Part shown: piece after piece, positions 40,373 to 49,560 of the stretch
Numbering within the stretch: the stretch's first letter is position 1
How the letters are laid out: the number at the start of each line of letters is the position of its first letter
Made by a program: the position numbers and the translations under genes
Source: Pseudoclavibacter helvolus
Lineage (GTDB): Bacteria; Actinomycetota; Actinomycetes; Actinomycetales; Microbacteriaceae
Reading direction: 5' to 3'
Length of the DNA: 64,000 nucleotides
Assembly (NCBI RefSeq): GCF_014191305.1
Contig: NZ_JACHWJ010000002.1
Span: 62,001 to 126,000, forward strand
Notes under the pieces: model-generated
Database searches by the model: none
Told to the model about the DNA's origin: nothing
What the model saw: only the letters and a program-made list of their open reading frames with translations

Positions 40373-43351
40373 CGTCCTGGAGTCACCGCAATCCTTGTCG
40401 CGCGAGATGCGTCGCGCGCGCTCGAGCGCACCATCGCCGCGCTCGAGAGCTCTTCGCGCGTCCCAGACCGCGTCATCATGGTGAACCTCGCGTCGAAGGA
40501 CTCCACGCTCGACGTCATGCGCGCGGCAGGGCCAGACATCCTGCTGACGCTCGAGACCGACACGACCTTTGGTGGTGCCGTCGCCGAGGCGGTGACTGTG
40601 CTCGAGGAACAGGGCCTCCAGGCTGAGGGGGACTGGCTCTGGCTGCTGGCGGCCGATAACGCTCCCGAACACGATGCCCTCGAGCAGCTCCTCGCAACCG
40701 CGGAGCGGAACCCGTCCCTCGAGGTGACGGGCCCGAAGCTCGTTCGAAGCGACGACGCGGCGACGCTCGTGGAGTTCGGCCAGTCGATGCTGCAGAACGG
40801 CGAGAGCCTTCGCCTCCGCGAGGACGAGCTGGACCAAGGGCAGTTCGACCAAGATTCCGACGTGCTCGGCGTCGCGGCCGGCGGGATGCTCGTCCGCCGC
40901 GAGCCATGGCTGGCGCTCGACGGCTTCGACCCTGGGCTTCCCGCGGTGGACGATGCGCTCGACTTCTGCACGCGCGTGTGGCTTGCCGGCGGTCGCGTGC
41001 TGCTGACGCCGTCCGCTCGGGTCGCCTGTGACCCTGAGGCCCCCGGTACCGCCGCGATGAACCCCGGCATGAGTGCATCCGCGGTCGATGCCGCGCGTGA
41101 CACCGCACGGGTGCACCGCAGCCTCACGAAGACCCCGGCGGCTGCCTTTGCCGTGCTCCGGGTGCTGCTCATTCCGATCGCGCTCCTAAAGGGCATCTGG
41201 CATCTCGTCAGGAAGCGCCCTGGGCGTATCCTCGCCGAGCTCCGTTCCGCGTCTCGCGTGACCTTCGGCAAGACGGGGGCTGCCCGCTCGCGGGCGCAGT
41301 TCGCGAAGACGAGGACGGAGCCCTGGACCGTCATCGAGCCGCTGCTCGTGAGCGCCGAGGAAAACCAGAAGACGCTTGGCCTGCAGCGCGAGGAGCTCCG
41401 CGCGCTCACGCACGAGGAACGCGAACGCTACTCGCTCGTCGGCTCTGGCGGGCTCTGGGTGCTGCTCATCTCGACGGTCCTCGGTCTCGGTCTTGCTCTG
41501 CCGCTCATCGGACAGTCGACGCTTTCCGGCGGTGGCCTGCTGCCCCTCACGGACTCGATCGGAACGCTCTGGGGGAGGACGGGCTACGGCGTCCGCGACG
41601 TGGGTGACGGTGCCTTCGGCGTCGCGGATCCCTTCACGTACGTGCTCGCCGTGCTCGGCACGCTCACCTTCTGGTACCCGAGCCTGAGCATCGTGCTCGT
41701 CTGGCTGTTCGCGCTGCCCCTCGCGGCCATGGGCGCATGGCTCCTGATGGCGCGTCTGACCAACAGGGCCGGGCTCCGCGCGTTCGCGGCCTTTGCGTGG
41801 ATGCTCGCACCCCCGCTGCTCGTGGCCCTCGCGGAGGGCAGGGTTGCTGCGGTCATCGCACACCTCGTTCTGCCCTGGCTTATCTTCTCCGCGCTAAGCG
41901 CTTCGAGGAACTGGTCTCGTGCGGCGGCCACCGGCCTACTCGCGGCCGTCGCGATCGCATCGGCGCCGCTCCTGGCCGTGCCCCTGGCGGTTGTCTGGCT
42001 CGTGTGGCTCGTCATCGGCGGTCCAGGCTTCGTGCAGCGACTTCTGACGGCGGCGCCGACGCTGGTGCTCTTCGCACCTCTCGCGGTCGCGCAGTGGAAC
42101 CGAGGACGACCGCTCGCGCTGTTCGCGGACCCGGGCGTTCCGCTGGCGAGCACCGCGCCCGACGCCTGGCAGCTGCTCCTCGGATTCCCCAGCTCCCTTG
42201 TCGCTGATCCCAGCTGGGCCGGTGGGCTTCTGGACGCCTACCCCGCCGTGCCGTTCGCCGCGGCTGGCCTCCTGGTGCCGCTCTTCCTGCTGGCTGTCCT
42301 CGCCCCCGGGTCTCGGAACTGGCGAGCCGCGCTGTTCGGCCTCCAGCTCCTCCTGCTCGGTTTCGTGACTGCTGCTGCGGCGACCCGGTTCGGCTTCGCC
42401 CATGTCGGCGTCGAGAGCATCTCTCTCTGGCCGGGCAGTGCGCAATCGCTCATGTGGCTCGGCGCCGTCATCGCGGCGGCAGCGATGCTCGCCGCCCTTC
42501 GCCCACGCGCCTCGCAGATCTCGGCCGGGATCGCGCTCGCCGGAATCATTCTCGTAGCGGCCCTGCCTGCAACCGCGATGCTGCGCGGAGACGCGCTCGT
42601 CGGCGCGGGCGACGGCCGATCGCTGCCAGCCATCGTCGACGCGCAGGGGCGAGCGTCTGACGAGGTCGGCACCCTGGTCATCGTGCCGCTCGCGAGCGGC
42701 GCCGTCGAAGTCAGGCTCGAACGAGGCACCGGCGACAGCCTCGACTCTCAGTCGACGCTGCGCACGACGAGCGTGGGGTTCTCCGCGGGTGACCAGCGGC
42801 TGGCCGAGCTCGCCGTGAACTTCGCGTCAGACTCGCTGTTCCGACCGACGGAGGAGCTGCACGCACTGGGCATTTCCTACCTGCTTGTGCCTGAAGGGGC
42901 CAGCGACGCCGCCACTATGGAAGGCCGGGTCGTCTCCACGCTCTCCGCCAACTCCGGTCTGCGTCCGGCCGGTTCGACGGAGTTCGGCACGCTGTGGCAG
43001 GTCGTCGGGCCGACCCTCGAGCCGACCGATCCAAGCGTGGCCGGCCCCCTAGATACCGCGAACACGGGAACGACGCTCGGGCGCTCGATGCTCATCGTCC
43101 AGGGAGTGCTTCTCGCGCTGACGCTCCTCACTGCCCTGCCAACGGGTGGCCTCAACGCCAGGGCGGCCGACGTGCGGCGTCGAGAGCGGACGATCGGACG
43201 TCCCTGGTACGACCTCGACGGCGACGGTGCAGGCGGTGACGAGCGCGTGCTGAGACGCGATGTGACGTCGCTCACGGTCGATGACTTCGAAGCAGACGAC
43301 GATGACGTGCTCGGCACGGGTGCACGAGGAGGCGACCATGACGCTCGATGA
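40370..43351 (+). CDS. Large GT2 glycosyltransferase fused to a polytopic membrane domain
   Basis: 993 residues. Residues 1 to about 250 are a GT-A domain: VTAILVARDASRALERTI, VIMVNLASKDSTLDVM, WLLAADNAPEHDALEQLL (ADN where active GT2 enzymes usually have a DXD/DD) and LGVAAGGMLVRREPWLALDGF. From about 360 on there are roughly 12-14 helices with an extracytoplasmic region near the C-terminus, ending in an acidic cytoplasmic tail (TVDDFEADDDDVLG). This architecture next to whiB2 is conserved in actinobacteria; its exact sugar and product are not established. The last 14 bases overlap the following DUF5719 gene, showing coupling. Confidence 0.85.
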   Translation: MRPGVTAILVARDASRALERTIAALESSSRVPDRVIMVNLASKDSTLDVMRAAGPDILLTLETDTTFGGAVAEAVTVLEEQGLQAEGDWLWLLAADNAPEHDALEQLLATAERNPSLEVTGPKLVRSDDAATLVEFGQSMLQNGESLRLREDELDQGQFDQDSDVLGVAAGGMLVRREPWLALDGFDPGLPAVDDALDFCTRVWLAGGRVLLTPSARVACDPEAPGTAAMNPGMSASAVDAARDTARVHRSLTKTPAAAFAVLRVLLIPIALLKGIWHLVRKRPGRILAELRSASRVTFGKTGAARSRAQFAKTRTEPWTVIEPLLVSAEENQKTLGLQREELRALTHEERERYSLVGSGGLWVLLISTVLGLGLALPLIGQSTLSGGGLLPLTDSIGTLWGRTGYGVRDVGDGAFGVADPFTYVLAVLGTLTFWYPSLSIVLVWLFALPLAAMGAWLLMARLTNRAGLRAFAAFAWMLAPPLLVALAEGRVAAVIAHLVLPWLIFSALSASRNWSRAAATGLLAAVAIASAPLLAVPLAVVWLVWLVIGGPGFVQRLLTAAPTLVLFAPLAVAQWNRGRPLALFADPGVPLASTAPDAWQLLLGFPSSLVADPSWAGGLLDAYPAVPFAAAGLLVPLFLLAVLAPGSRNWRAALFGLQLLLLGFVTAAAATRFGFAHVGVESISLWPGSAQSLMWLGAVIAAAAMLAALRPRASQISAGIALAGIILVAALPATAMLRGDALVGAGDGRSLPAIVDAQGRASDEVGTLVIVPLASGAVEVRLERGTGDSLDSQSTLRTTSVGFSAGDQRLAELAVNFASDSLFRPTEELHALGISYLLVPEGASDAATMEGRVVSTLSANSGLRPAGSTEFGTLWQVVGPTLEPTDPSVAGPLDTANTGTTLGRSMLIVQGVLLALTLLTALPTGGLNARAADVRRRERTIGRPWYDLDGDGAGGDERVLRRDVTSLTVDDFEADDDDVLGTGARGGDHDAR

Positions 43352-44822
43352 GTCGAAGGTGATCGCCGAGGCTCGCGCAGCAGACGACGCGGCCCGCGAG
43401 GCGCCAGGCAAGCGGCGGGGCAGGCGGCCCGTCTGGCGCGTGCTGAGTGTGGGCGCCGCGATCGTCGCCGTCGGCGGAGTCGTCGCAGCAGTGCAGCTTG
43501 CGCCGGAGGGTGCTGTCTCGAGTCCCGCGAACTCCGTGCTCGTGAGCCCGGTGGCGAGCGCGCAGGACCGAGTGTGCCCAGGCCCGCTCACGCTGCTCGG
43601 GCTCGCCACCGACGACCCGACGCTTCCCTCGACGCTCGGAACCACGAGCATCCGCCTCGCTGGCGACCAGGATGAGCTCGAAGTTGCCCCCGTCGTGGAG
43701 TCGACGCCTGCGGCCGACGAGCAGCAGGCGCTCGCCCCAGTTCGCTTCGCCGTTCCCGGACTCACGGGGGAGGGTGCGCCGACCGTGTTCGCCGCCGCGC
43801 AGACGCTTGAGTTGAACCAGCCCTCCGCCGCTGGCTTCGCGGCAACAGCGTGCCGCATGCCTTCTGCTGAGCAGTGGCTTGTCGGGGGAAGCACTGCCGA
43901 GGGCAGCAGCACGCAGCTGGTCATCGTGAATCCCGCAGCTCGGCAGGCGGAGGTCCGAGTCACGGTCACCACTGCGGACGGCACGGTGCAGGCGCCGACG
44001 ATCCGCGAGATCGTCGTGCCGGCGAGCAGCCGCGAGATCGTGAGCCTCGAGGGGGTCGCGCCGGACCGGGGGGACCTCGTCGTGCAGGTCGAGGCCGTCT
44101 CAGGCAGCGTCATCTCGACGCTGCACCAGACGCGCACCTCCGGAGCCACGCCGAGTGGTATCGAGATCGTCGGTGCCCAGGATGCACCGAGCACCTCGCT
44201 CTCGATCGTCGGGGTCCCGTCGACAAGCACCGCTTCCGAGGCGGAGGGCACCCTCGTACTCGAGCGCGGAGCGATGCTCCGAGTCCTTGCCCCCGGCGAT
44301 GAGGAGACGGAGCTCGCCGTCGAGGTCCGCGACGCCGCTGGCGTCGCCCTCGAGCCGATCTCGCTGACGATCCAGGGCGGTCGAACCACGGAGATCCCGC
44401 TCACCGGCTACCCGATCGGCCAGTACACGCTGCAGATCGAAGCGAGCCACCCGGTCGTGGCAGCGGTGCAGACGACGGCGACAGCAACATCATCAGACCT
44501 GGCCTGGTACCTGCCCGTGCCCGCGTTGAGCGGCAGCCAGGTCGTCGCCGTGCCGAATGGCCCTTCGCCCAAGCTGCAGCTCGCCGACGCTGATGGCGTC
44601 GAGAAGACCGCGACCCTGGTGGCGGACGACGGCACGGAGACGGTCGTCACGATCCCGGCCCACGGCACGGCATCCGTCGACGTCGAGGCGTCACGCGAGT
44701 ACAGGCTCGAAGGGCTCGACCGAGTCTCGGTCCAGCTCGCCTACGCGGGCGACGGGCAGCTCGCGGCCATCCCGAGCTATGCGAGCAACCCGCTCGCCGA
44801 GGTCATCACCGTCTACCGCTAG
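43338..44822 (+). CDS. DUF5719-type secreted/membrane-anchored protein
   Basis: 494 residues from ATG 43338, chosen for AGGAGG eight bases upstream. One N-terminal transmembrane helix at about 35-53 (LSVGAAIVAVGGVVAAVQL), then an extracytoplasmic beta-rich region with two cysteines (RVCPGPL and ATACRMP) and repeated immunoglobulin-like strands (STQLVIVNPAARQAEVRVTV; TLVLERGAMLRVLAPGDEE). It always follows the GT2-membrane gene in this cluster type and overlaps it here by 14 bases, so a joint role in surface-glycan assembly is likely. No enzymatic motif seen. Confidence 0.8.
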   Translation: MTLDESKVIAEARAADDAAREAPGKRRGRRPVWRVLSVGAAIVAVGGVVAAVQLAPEGAVSSPANSVLVSPVASAQDRVCPGPLTLLGLATDDPTLPSTLGTTSIRLAGDQDELEVAPVVESTPAADEQQALAPVRFAVPGLTGEGAPTVFAAAQTLELNQPSAAGFAATACRMPSAEQWLVGGSTAEGSSTQLVIVNPAARQAEVRVTVTTADGTVQAPTIREIVVPASSREIVSLEGVAPDRGDLVVQVEAVSGSVISTLHQTRTSGATPSGIEIVGAQDAPSTSLSIVGVPSTSTASEAEGTLVLERGAMLRVLAPGDEETELAVEVRDAAGVALEPISLTIQGGRTTEIPLTGYPIGQYTLQIEASHPVVAAVQTTATATSSDLAWYLPVPALSGSQVVAVPNGPSPKLQLADADGVEKTATLVADDGTETVVTIPAHGTASVDVEASREYRLEGLDRVSVQLAYAGDGQLAAIPSYASNPLAEVITVYR

Positions 44823-44838
44823 TCGCGCGAGGCGACCG

Positions 44839-45300
44839 TCACTCGTCGCCGAATCGCTCCGGTGCGATGTCCCACGGGTCTGATCCGAGTAGCTCGGCGA
44901 CCGCCTGCAGCACGCACCGCTCTACGAGCATCCGGTAGTGCACCGGGTCCTCGCAGTGCAGTCGCGCGAGTCGGTCGATCGCGACGCGGTACAGGATGAT
45001 GCGGTTGGGCGCCTCGACGTGCCAGCGGTCCATGCCGTCGGCGTGCTGCAGCGTCTTCGGAACGTTCGCGATATCGACCTGCACGTTCGCGAGCCGCTCC
45101 GGGTTGGCGGCGCGCAGGTAATTCATGGCGTCGGCGACGTGGTTCTCGAACCTGACGACACGACCCGTCAGCATCGGCAGGTATGGTCCCGCGACGCTCG
45201 AGCGGATGCCCCTGCCGTGCCTTCCGCGGGCGAGGCCACGTTCAGGGCGCGCCTGCCTCCTGGCATTCTCGGACTTCTTCTCCCGGCGGCGACGTGGCAT
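44839..45300 (-). CDS. Zincin-like metallopeptidase-family protein lacking HExxH
   Basis: 153 residues from the ATG at 45300, set by a -10 element seven bases upstream. A basic N-terminus (MPRRRREKKSENARRQARPE) precedes a compact domain with FENHVADAMNYLRAANPERL, NVQVDIANVP and IILYRVAIDRLA, the layout of the small zincin-like family found beside manB in actinobacteria (as Rv3259 in M. tuberculosis). Where zinc members carry HExxH, the corresponding helix here reads LVERCVLQAVAELLG, so no zinc site is visible. Probably not a peptidase. Head-to-head with the DUF3499 gene. Confidence 0.7.
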   Translation of the reverse strand: MPRRRREKKSENARRQARPERGLARGRHGRGIRSSVAGPYLPMLTGRVVRFENHVADAMNYLRAANPERLANVQVDIANVPKTLQHADGMDRWHVEAPNRIILYRVAIDRLARLHCEDPVHYRMLVERCVLQAVAELLGSDPWDIAPERFGDE

Positions 45301-45338
45301 GCCTGCGAGTTTACGCCCGGCGTAGACTTGCGCCGATG
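45298..45338. promoter_or_regulatory. Overlapping divergent leaderless promoters
   Basis: In the 35-bp gap, minus-strand TAAACT (45313-45308) lies seven bases before ATG 45300, and plus-strand TAGACT (45323-45328) lies seven bases before ATG 45336. The two -10 boxes are nine bases apart, so each -35 region must lie within or beyond the other promoter. Confidence 0.6.
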
Positions 45339-45542
45339 TCCAATCGACCATGCTCACGAGTCGCGTGCACCCGCAAAGCGGAGTACACGCTGACCTTCGA
45401 CTACGAGGACAAGCTCGCCGTCATCGGCCCGCTTGCGATCGCAGCCGAACCGCACAGCTACGACCTGTGCGCGCGCCACGCAGAACGCTCGACCCCTCCG
45501 CAGGGGTGGAGCATGATGCGTCCGGTAGTTTTGGGTTCATGA
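45336..45542 (+). CDS. DUF3499 small cysteine protein
   Basis: 68 residues. The cysteine pattern Cys6-x4-Cys11 (RPCSRVACTRKAEYTL) and Cys45-x2-His48 (YDLCARHAER) could bind one zinc ion. This small protein is conserved between the zincin-like gene and manB in actinobacteria (Rv3258c position); function unknown. Its stop overlaps the phosphomannomutase start (ATGA). Shorter members of the family end, as here, soon after a PPQGWSMMRP motif. Confidence 0.85.
   Translation: MSNRPCSRVACTRKAEYTLTFDYEDKLAVIGPLAIAAEPHSYDLCARHAERSTPPQGWSMMRPVVLGS
45526..45541 (+). promoter_or_regulatory. Leaderless-type -10 of manB inside the DUF3499 gene
   Basis: TAGTTT at 45526-45531, seven bases, then ATG at 45539. 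It would give manB its own transcript independent of DUF3499. Confidence 0.5.
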
Positions 45543-46981
45543 CTTCTGTGGCTATCGCACCCGCTTCGACTGACGAGCGGGGTTCTCTCTCTAGTGTCGT
45601 GAAGAGCTACGACGTTCGGGGGCTCGTGGGCAGCGAGCTCACCGAGACGCTCGTGACGGCACTCGGCGCCGGTTTTGTCGACGAATTCGCTCTCGCCGGG
45701 CAGACGGTGGTCGTGGGCCACGACATGCGGGACTCCTCACCAGGGTTCGCGGCGGCGTTCGCCCGGGGTGCAACAACGCGGGGCGCCAACGTGACCCACA
45801 TCGGCCTGTGCTCAACCGATGAGGACTACTTCGCGTCGGGCCGCTACGACGCGGCGGCCGCGATGTTCACGGCGAGCCACAACCCGGCCGCCTACAACGG
45901 CATCAAGCTCTCGCTCGCCGGCGCCAAAGCCCTCAGCTTCGACACGGGTCTCTCCGCGATCCGTGACCGTGCCGCGGCGTTCCTGGACGATGGCATCGCG
46001 GCCGTCGAGCAGCCGGGCGAAGAGCAGCGCATCGACGTGCTCGCCGACTACGCCGCCTACCTGCGCGAGCTCGTCGACCTGTCGAGCATCCGGCCGCTGA
46101 AGATCGTCGTAGACGCGGGCAACGGGATGGGCGGGCTCACGGTTCCCGCTGTGCTCGGTGAGGCGGCGGGTCTCGGCGCGTTGCCGCTCGAGATCGTGCC
46201 CATGTACTTCGAGCTCGACGGCACGTTCCCCAACCATGAGGCGAACCCGCTCGACCCCAAGAACCTTGTCGACCTGCAGGCGGCCGTCGTCGAGCACGGC
46301 GCCGACCTCGGACTCGCCTTCGACGGCGACGCCGACCGCTGCTTCCTGATCGACGAGCTTGGCGAGCCCGTCTCGCCGAGCGCGGTCACGGCGATCGTCG
46401 CTCGCCGCGAGATCGCTCGCGTCCGTGCGGCGGGCGAGACCGAGCCAACGATCCTCCACAACCTCATCGTCTCCCGTCACGTGCCGGAGGCCATCAGCGC
46501 GGAAGGCGCGAAGGCTGTCCGCACGAAGGTCGGCCACTCGCTCATCAAGGCGCAGATGGCGACGACAAACGCGGTCTTCGGCGGCGAGCACTCGGCGCAC
46601 TACTACTTCCGTGATTTCTGGAGTGCAGACAACGGCATGCTCGCCGCGATGCACGTGCTCGCCGCCGTCGGCGGGTCCGACAAGCAGCTCTCTGAGATCG
46701 GTGGGCTCGAGAACCCGTACTTCGCCTCAGGCGAGATCAACTCGACGGTGGCGGATGTCCCCGCCGCGCTCGCGCGCATCGTCGATGCCTTCGCGGGCAC
46801 AGCCGAGTTCGATGAGTTCGACGGGCTCACGGCTCGCGGTGCAGACGAGACCGGCTTCTGGTGGTTCAACGTGCGAGCGTCCAACACGGAACCGCTCCTG
46901 CGCCTGAACGCCGAGGCCAAGGACGAGGCCCGCCTGCAGTCGCTCCGCGACCAGGTCCTCTCCCTCATCCGAGCGGAGTAG
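45539..46981 (+). CDS. manB: Phosphomannomutase/phosphoglucomutase
   Basis: 480-residue alpha-D-phosphohexomutase converting mannose-6-phosphate to mannose-1-phosphate for GDP-mannose. Active-site loops: TASHNP at 111-116 with the phosphoserine Ser113, metal-binding DGDADR at 262-267, sugar-specificity loop [13 protein letters not shown] and the phosphate loop [13 protein letters not shown]. Length is normal for the bacterial PMM/PGM group. It stands where M. tuberculosis has manB (Rv3257c). With manA it supplies mannose for phosphatidylinositol mannosides, lipoglycans and protein mannosylation. Confidence 0.95.
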   Translation: MTSVAIAPASTDERGSLSSVVKSYDVRGLVGSELTETLVTALGAGFVDEFALAGQTVVVGHDMRDSSPGFAAAFARGATTRGANVTHIGLCSTDEDYFASGRYDAAAAMFTASHNPAAYNGIKLSLAGAKALSFDTGLSAIRDRAAAFLDDGIAAVEQPGEEQRIDVLADYAAYLRELVDLSSIRPLKIVVDAGNGMGGLTVPAVLGEAAGLGALPLEIVPMYFELDGTFPNHEANPLDPKNLVDLQAAVVEHGADLGLAFDGDADRCFLIDELGEPVSPSAVTAIVARREIARVRAAGETEPTILHNLIVSRHVPEAISAEGAKAVRTKVGHSLIKAQMATTNAVFGGEHSAHYYFRDFWSADNGMLAAMHVLAAVGGSDKQLSEIGGLENPYFASGEINSTVADVPAALARIVDAFAGTAEFDEFDGLTARGADETGFWWFNVRASNTEPLLRLNAEAKDEARLQSLRDQVLSLIRAE

Positions 46982-47057
46982 CCGCCGGAGTGCGGCCCGT
47001 TTCTCGCGGGCCGTCGCAGCAGCATCCACCAACCCCCGTAGCAAGGAAGCAGCAGTC

Positions 47058-48530
47058 ATGGCATCTCCGTCAGGTATCGAGCTCTCCACCGAGCGTCCGT
47101 TTGTCGTCGCCGATCTTGCGCTCGCGCCTTCTGGCCGACACCAGATCCGCCTGGCGGAGATCGAGATGCCTGGCCTCATGGCGCTTCGCGCGCAGTACGC
47201 AGGACAGAACCCGCTGGCTGGTGCGCGCATCGCCGGCTCGCTGCACATGACAGTGCAGACGGCCGTGCTCATCGAGACGCTCACCGACCTCGGTGCGGAA
47301 GTTCGCTGGGCGAGCTGCAACATCTTCTCCACCCAGGACGAAGCCGCCGCAGCAGTCGCGGTCGGTCCGGATGGGACGGTCGAAGACCCGAAGGGCGTGC
47401 CCGTATTCGCCTGGAAGGGCGAGTCGCTCGAGGAGTACTGGTGGTGCACCTCGCGCATCTTCGATTGGAGCGCCGAGGGCGCGGTCGGCCCCAACCTCAT
47501 CCTCGATGACGGCGGCGACGCGACCATGCTGGTGCACCTCGGTCGTGAAGCAGAGATCGCGGGAGCCGTTCGCGAGGCGAACGAAGACGACAGCACGGAG
47601 ATGCGCGTTGTCCTCGACACCATTCGCGAGTCGCTCGCCCACGACACCGGCCACTTCACCCGCATCGCCGAGGAGGTTCGCGGCGTCACGGAAGAAACGA
47701 CGACCGGCGTCCACCGCCTGTACGAGCTTGCCGAGCGCGGCGAGCTGCAGTTCACGGCCATCAACGTCAACGACTCGGTGACGAAGTCGAAGTTCGACAA
47801 CACCTACGGCATCCGCCATTCGCTGCCGGACGGGCTGAACCGCGCGACGGATGTGCTCATGGGAGGCAAGACCGCGTTTGTCGTCGGCTACGGAGACGTC
47901 GGAAAGGGGGCCGCCGAGGCGCTTCGCGGCCAGGGCGCTCGGGTCATCGTGAGCGAAGTCGACCCGATTTGCGCGTGGCAAGCCGCGATGGACGGCTTCC
48001 AGGTCGCCAAGGTCGAAGATGTCCTCGACCAGGTCGACATCTGGATCACCTGCACCGGCAACAAGAGCGTGCTGACACTCGAGCACATGCTCGGGATGAA
48101 GCACATGGCGATCGTCGGCAACGTCGGCCACTTTGACAACGAGATCGACATGGCGGGGCTCGAGACACTTGAGGGGGCGACCCGCGTCGAGATCAAGCCG
48201 CAGGTGCACGAGTGGCGCCTCCCGAACTCGCGTTCGCTGCTGGTCCTCTCGGAGGGTCGACTGCTCAACCTCGGCAACGCAACCGGCCACCCGTCGTTTG
48301 TCATGAGCAGCTCGTTCACGAACCAGGTCCTGGCGCAGCTCGAGCTCTGGCAGCGACTCGACGCCTACCCGCTCGGCGTGCACGTTCTGCCGAAGCACCT
48401 CGACGAGCAGGTCGCGCGCCTCCATCTCGACGCGCTCGGTGTGAAGCTCACCGAGTTGACGCCAGAGCAGGCCGACTACATCGGCGTTGCCGTCGATGGC
48501 CCGTACAAGGTTGATCACTACCGCTACTGA
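47058..48530 (+). CDS. sahH: Adenosylhomocysteinase (S-adenosylhomocysteine hydrolase)
   Basis: 490-residue NAD-dependent enzyme that hydrolyses S-adenosylhomocysteine to adenosine and homocysteine, clearing the inhibitor of methyltransferases. Motifs: LARHxx-equivalent [66 protein letters not shown] (catalytic Lys/Asp), the NAD loop [15 protein letters not shown], and the conserved C-terminal KVDHYRY. It contains the ~40-residue insertion common to longer bacterial SahH. A 13-bp stem-loop follows. Starts at ATG 47058 after AAGGAAG. Confidence 0.97.
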   Translation: MASPSGIELSTERPFVVADLALAPSGRHQIRLAEIEMPGLMALRAQYAGQNPLAGARIAGSLHMTVQTAVLIETLTDLGAEVRWASCNIFSTQDEAAAAVAVGPDGTVEDPKGVPVFAWKGESLEEYWWCTSRIFDWSAEGAVGPNLILDDGGDATMLVHLGREAEIAGAVREANEDDSTEMRVVLDTIRESLAHDTGHFTRIAEEVRGVTEETTTGVHRLYELAERGELQFTAINVNDSVTKSKFDNTYGIRHSLPDGLNRATDVLMGGKTAFVVGYGDVGKGAAEALRGQGARVIVSEVDPICAWQAAMDGFQVAKVEDVLDQVDIWITCTGNKSVLTLEHMLGMKHMAIVGNVGHFDNEIDMAGLETLEGATRVEIKPQVHEWRLPNSRSLLVLSEGRLLNLGNATGHPSFVMSSSFTNQVLAQLELWQRLDAYPLGVHVLPKHLDEQVARLHLDALGVKLTELTPEQADYIGVAVDGPYKVDHYRY

Positions 48531-48568
48531 CCAGCGCTCGCCGCGCCTTCGTCGCGCGCCGAGATCGA

Positions 48569-48601
48569 CGCAGCCCGCCAGATTCTGTCTGGCGGGCTGC
48601 G
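48569..48601. terminator. Terminator hairpin after sahH
   Basis: 13-bp perfect stem CGCAGCCCGCCAG with a seven-base loop, 39 bp past the sahH stop; lies between two convergent genes. Confidence 0.75.
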
Positions 48602-48677
48602 TCGCATCCGGATCGAATCGGTTCGCGAGCGTTTCGCTTGACTCTTCTCGGATTCTCCCGGCCTGCGGTGTGGCCGT

Positions 48678-49544
48678 CTAGCCGCGGTCGGGGAAAGCGT
48701 GGGGCATGCCGTTCAGGGTCGGAGCAAGGGCAACTTCTCGACGACCGATCGCGGCGAGTGCCGCGAGTTCGCGATCGCGGCGCAAGACCGCGAGGCCGCG
48801 CAAGTAGGTGTCTGCGTCGACGTTCGGGATGGGATGCACGTGGGGGAGGGTCTCGCGCGCGATCTCTCCCGCCGCGCGATTCCGGTGAACGGGCGTGAGC
48901 TGCGCGGCCTGATCGAGATAGTCCAAGATGCGGCGTGACGTACGGTCGGGGAGTCTGCCCGCATCCGCGATGGCCGCCCACCCGACGAGCTGCGGCGGCA
49001 TTGGCCCGAGGTGGCGGCGGAGCTTGGGCGCCCGCTCGCGCTGGCACGTGGTTCCCGCGAGGATGTCGCCGAGACGTTTCGCCCTGGCGTTCACCAAGCC
49101 CGTGATGATGGCGATGCCGCCCGCGGATCCGTAGATCTCGATGAACCCGAGCAGGGAGCGGATGAGTGCCTGGCGGAATCCGGAAGCGCCGCCGTCGTCG
49201 CGCACGATCCGCAATCCGGTCGCGAACTTGCCCACCGACCTTCCGTGCGTCAGCGTCTCGATGACACACGGGACGATGACGAGGCAGACGACAAGCAGCG
49301 AGATGGCGACAGCGCTCAGGAGCGCCTCATCGATCGCGATGGGGAAGTCGTCGCTGGACAGGATCGTCATCGTGAGGATGAGCAGGCCGATGTACCCGGC
49401 CATGTAGATAAGCGCGTCCAGGGCAGTTGAGGCCGCTCGGAGAGCGAAGCCGGCCGGCCTGACATCGAGATGCACGCCTTCGCCGGCGACAAGCTGCTCG
49501 TCGGTGACGCTCAGGCGTTCCCTGGGTCGCATCTGAGTGGCCAT
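48678..49544 (-). CDS. RDD-family membrane protein
   Basis: 288 residues from ATG 49544. The RDD domain covers residues about 15-165: DVRPAGFALRAASTALDALI (Arg/Asp of the family), two helices (YMAGYIGLLILTMTIL; SAVAISLLVVCLVIVP), then THGRSVGKFATGLRIVRDDG and a third helix before RAKRLGDILAGT. A cytoplasmic tail of about 110 residues (HLGPMPPQLVGWAAIADAGR) is conserved in this cluster type. It is divergent from the SpoIIM-like gene, as in the mycobacterial Rv3695/Rv3694c pair. Function unknown; some RDD proteins are ion antiporters. Confidence 0.88.
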   Translation of the reverse strand: MATQMRPRERLSVTDEQLVAGEGVHLDVRPAGFALRAASTALDALIYMAGYIGLLILTMTILSSDDFPIAIDEALLSAVAISLLVVCLVIVPCVIETLTHGRSVGKFATGLRIVRDDGGASGFRQALIRSLLGFIEIYGSAGGIAIITGLVNARAKRLGDILAGTTCQRERAPKLRRHLGPMPPQLVGWAAIADAGRLPDRTSRRILDYLDQAAQLTPVHRNRAAGEIARETLPHVHPIPNVDADTYLRGLAVLRRDRELAALAAIGRREVALAPTLNGMPHAFPDRG

Positions 49545-49560
49545 GGCAGTATTGAAACAG

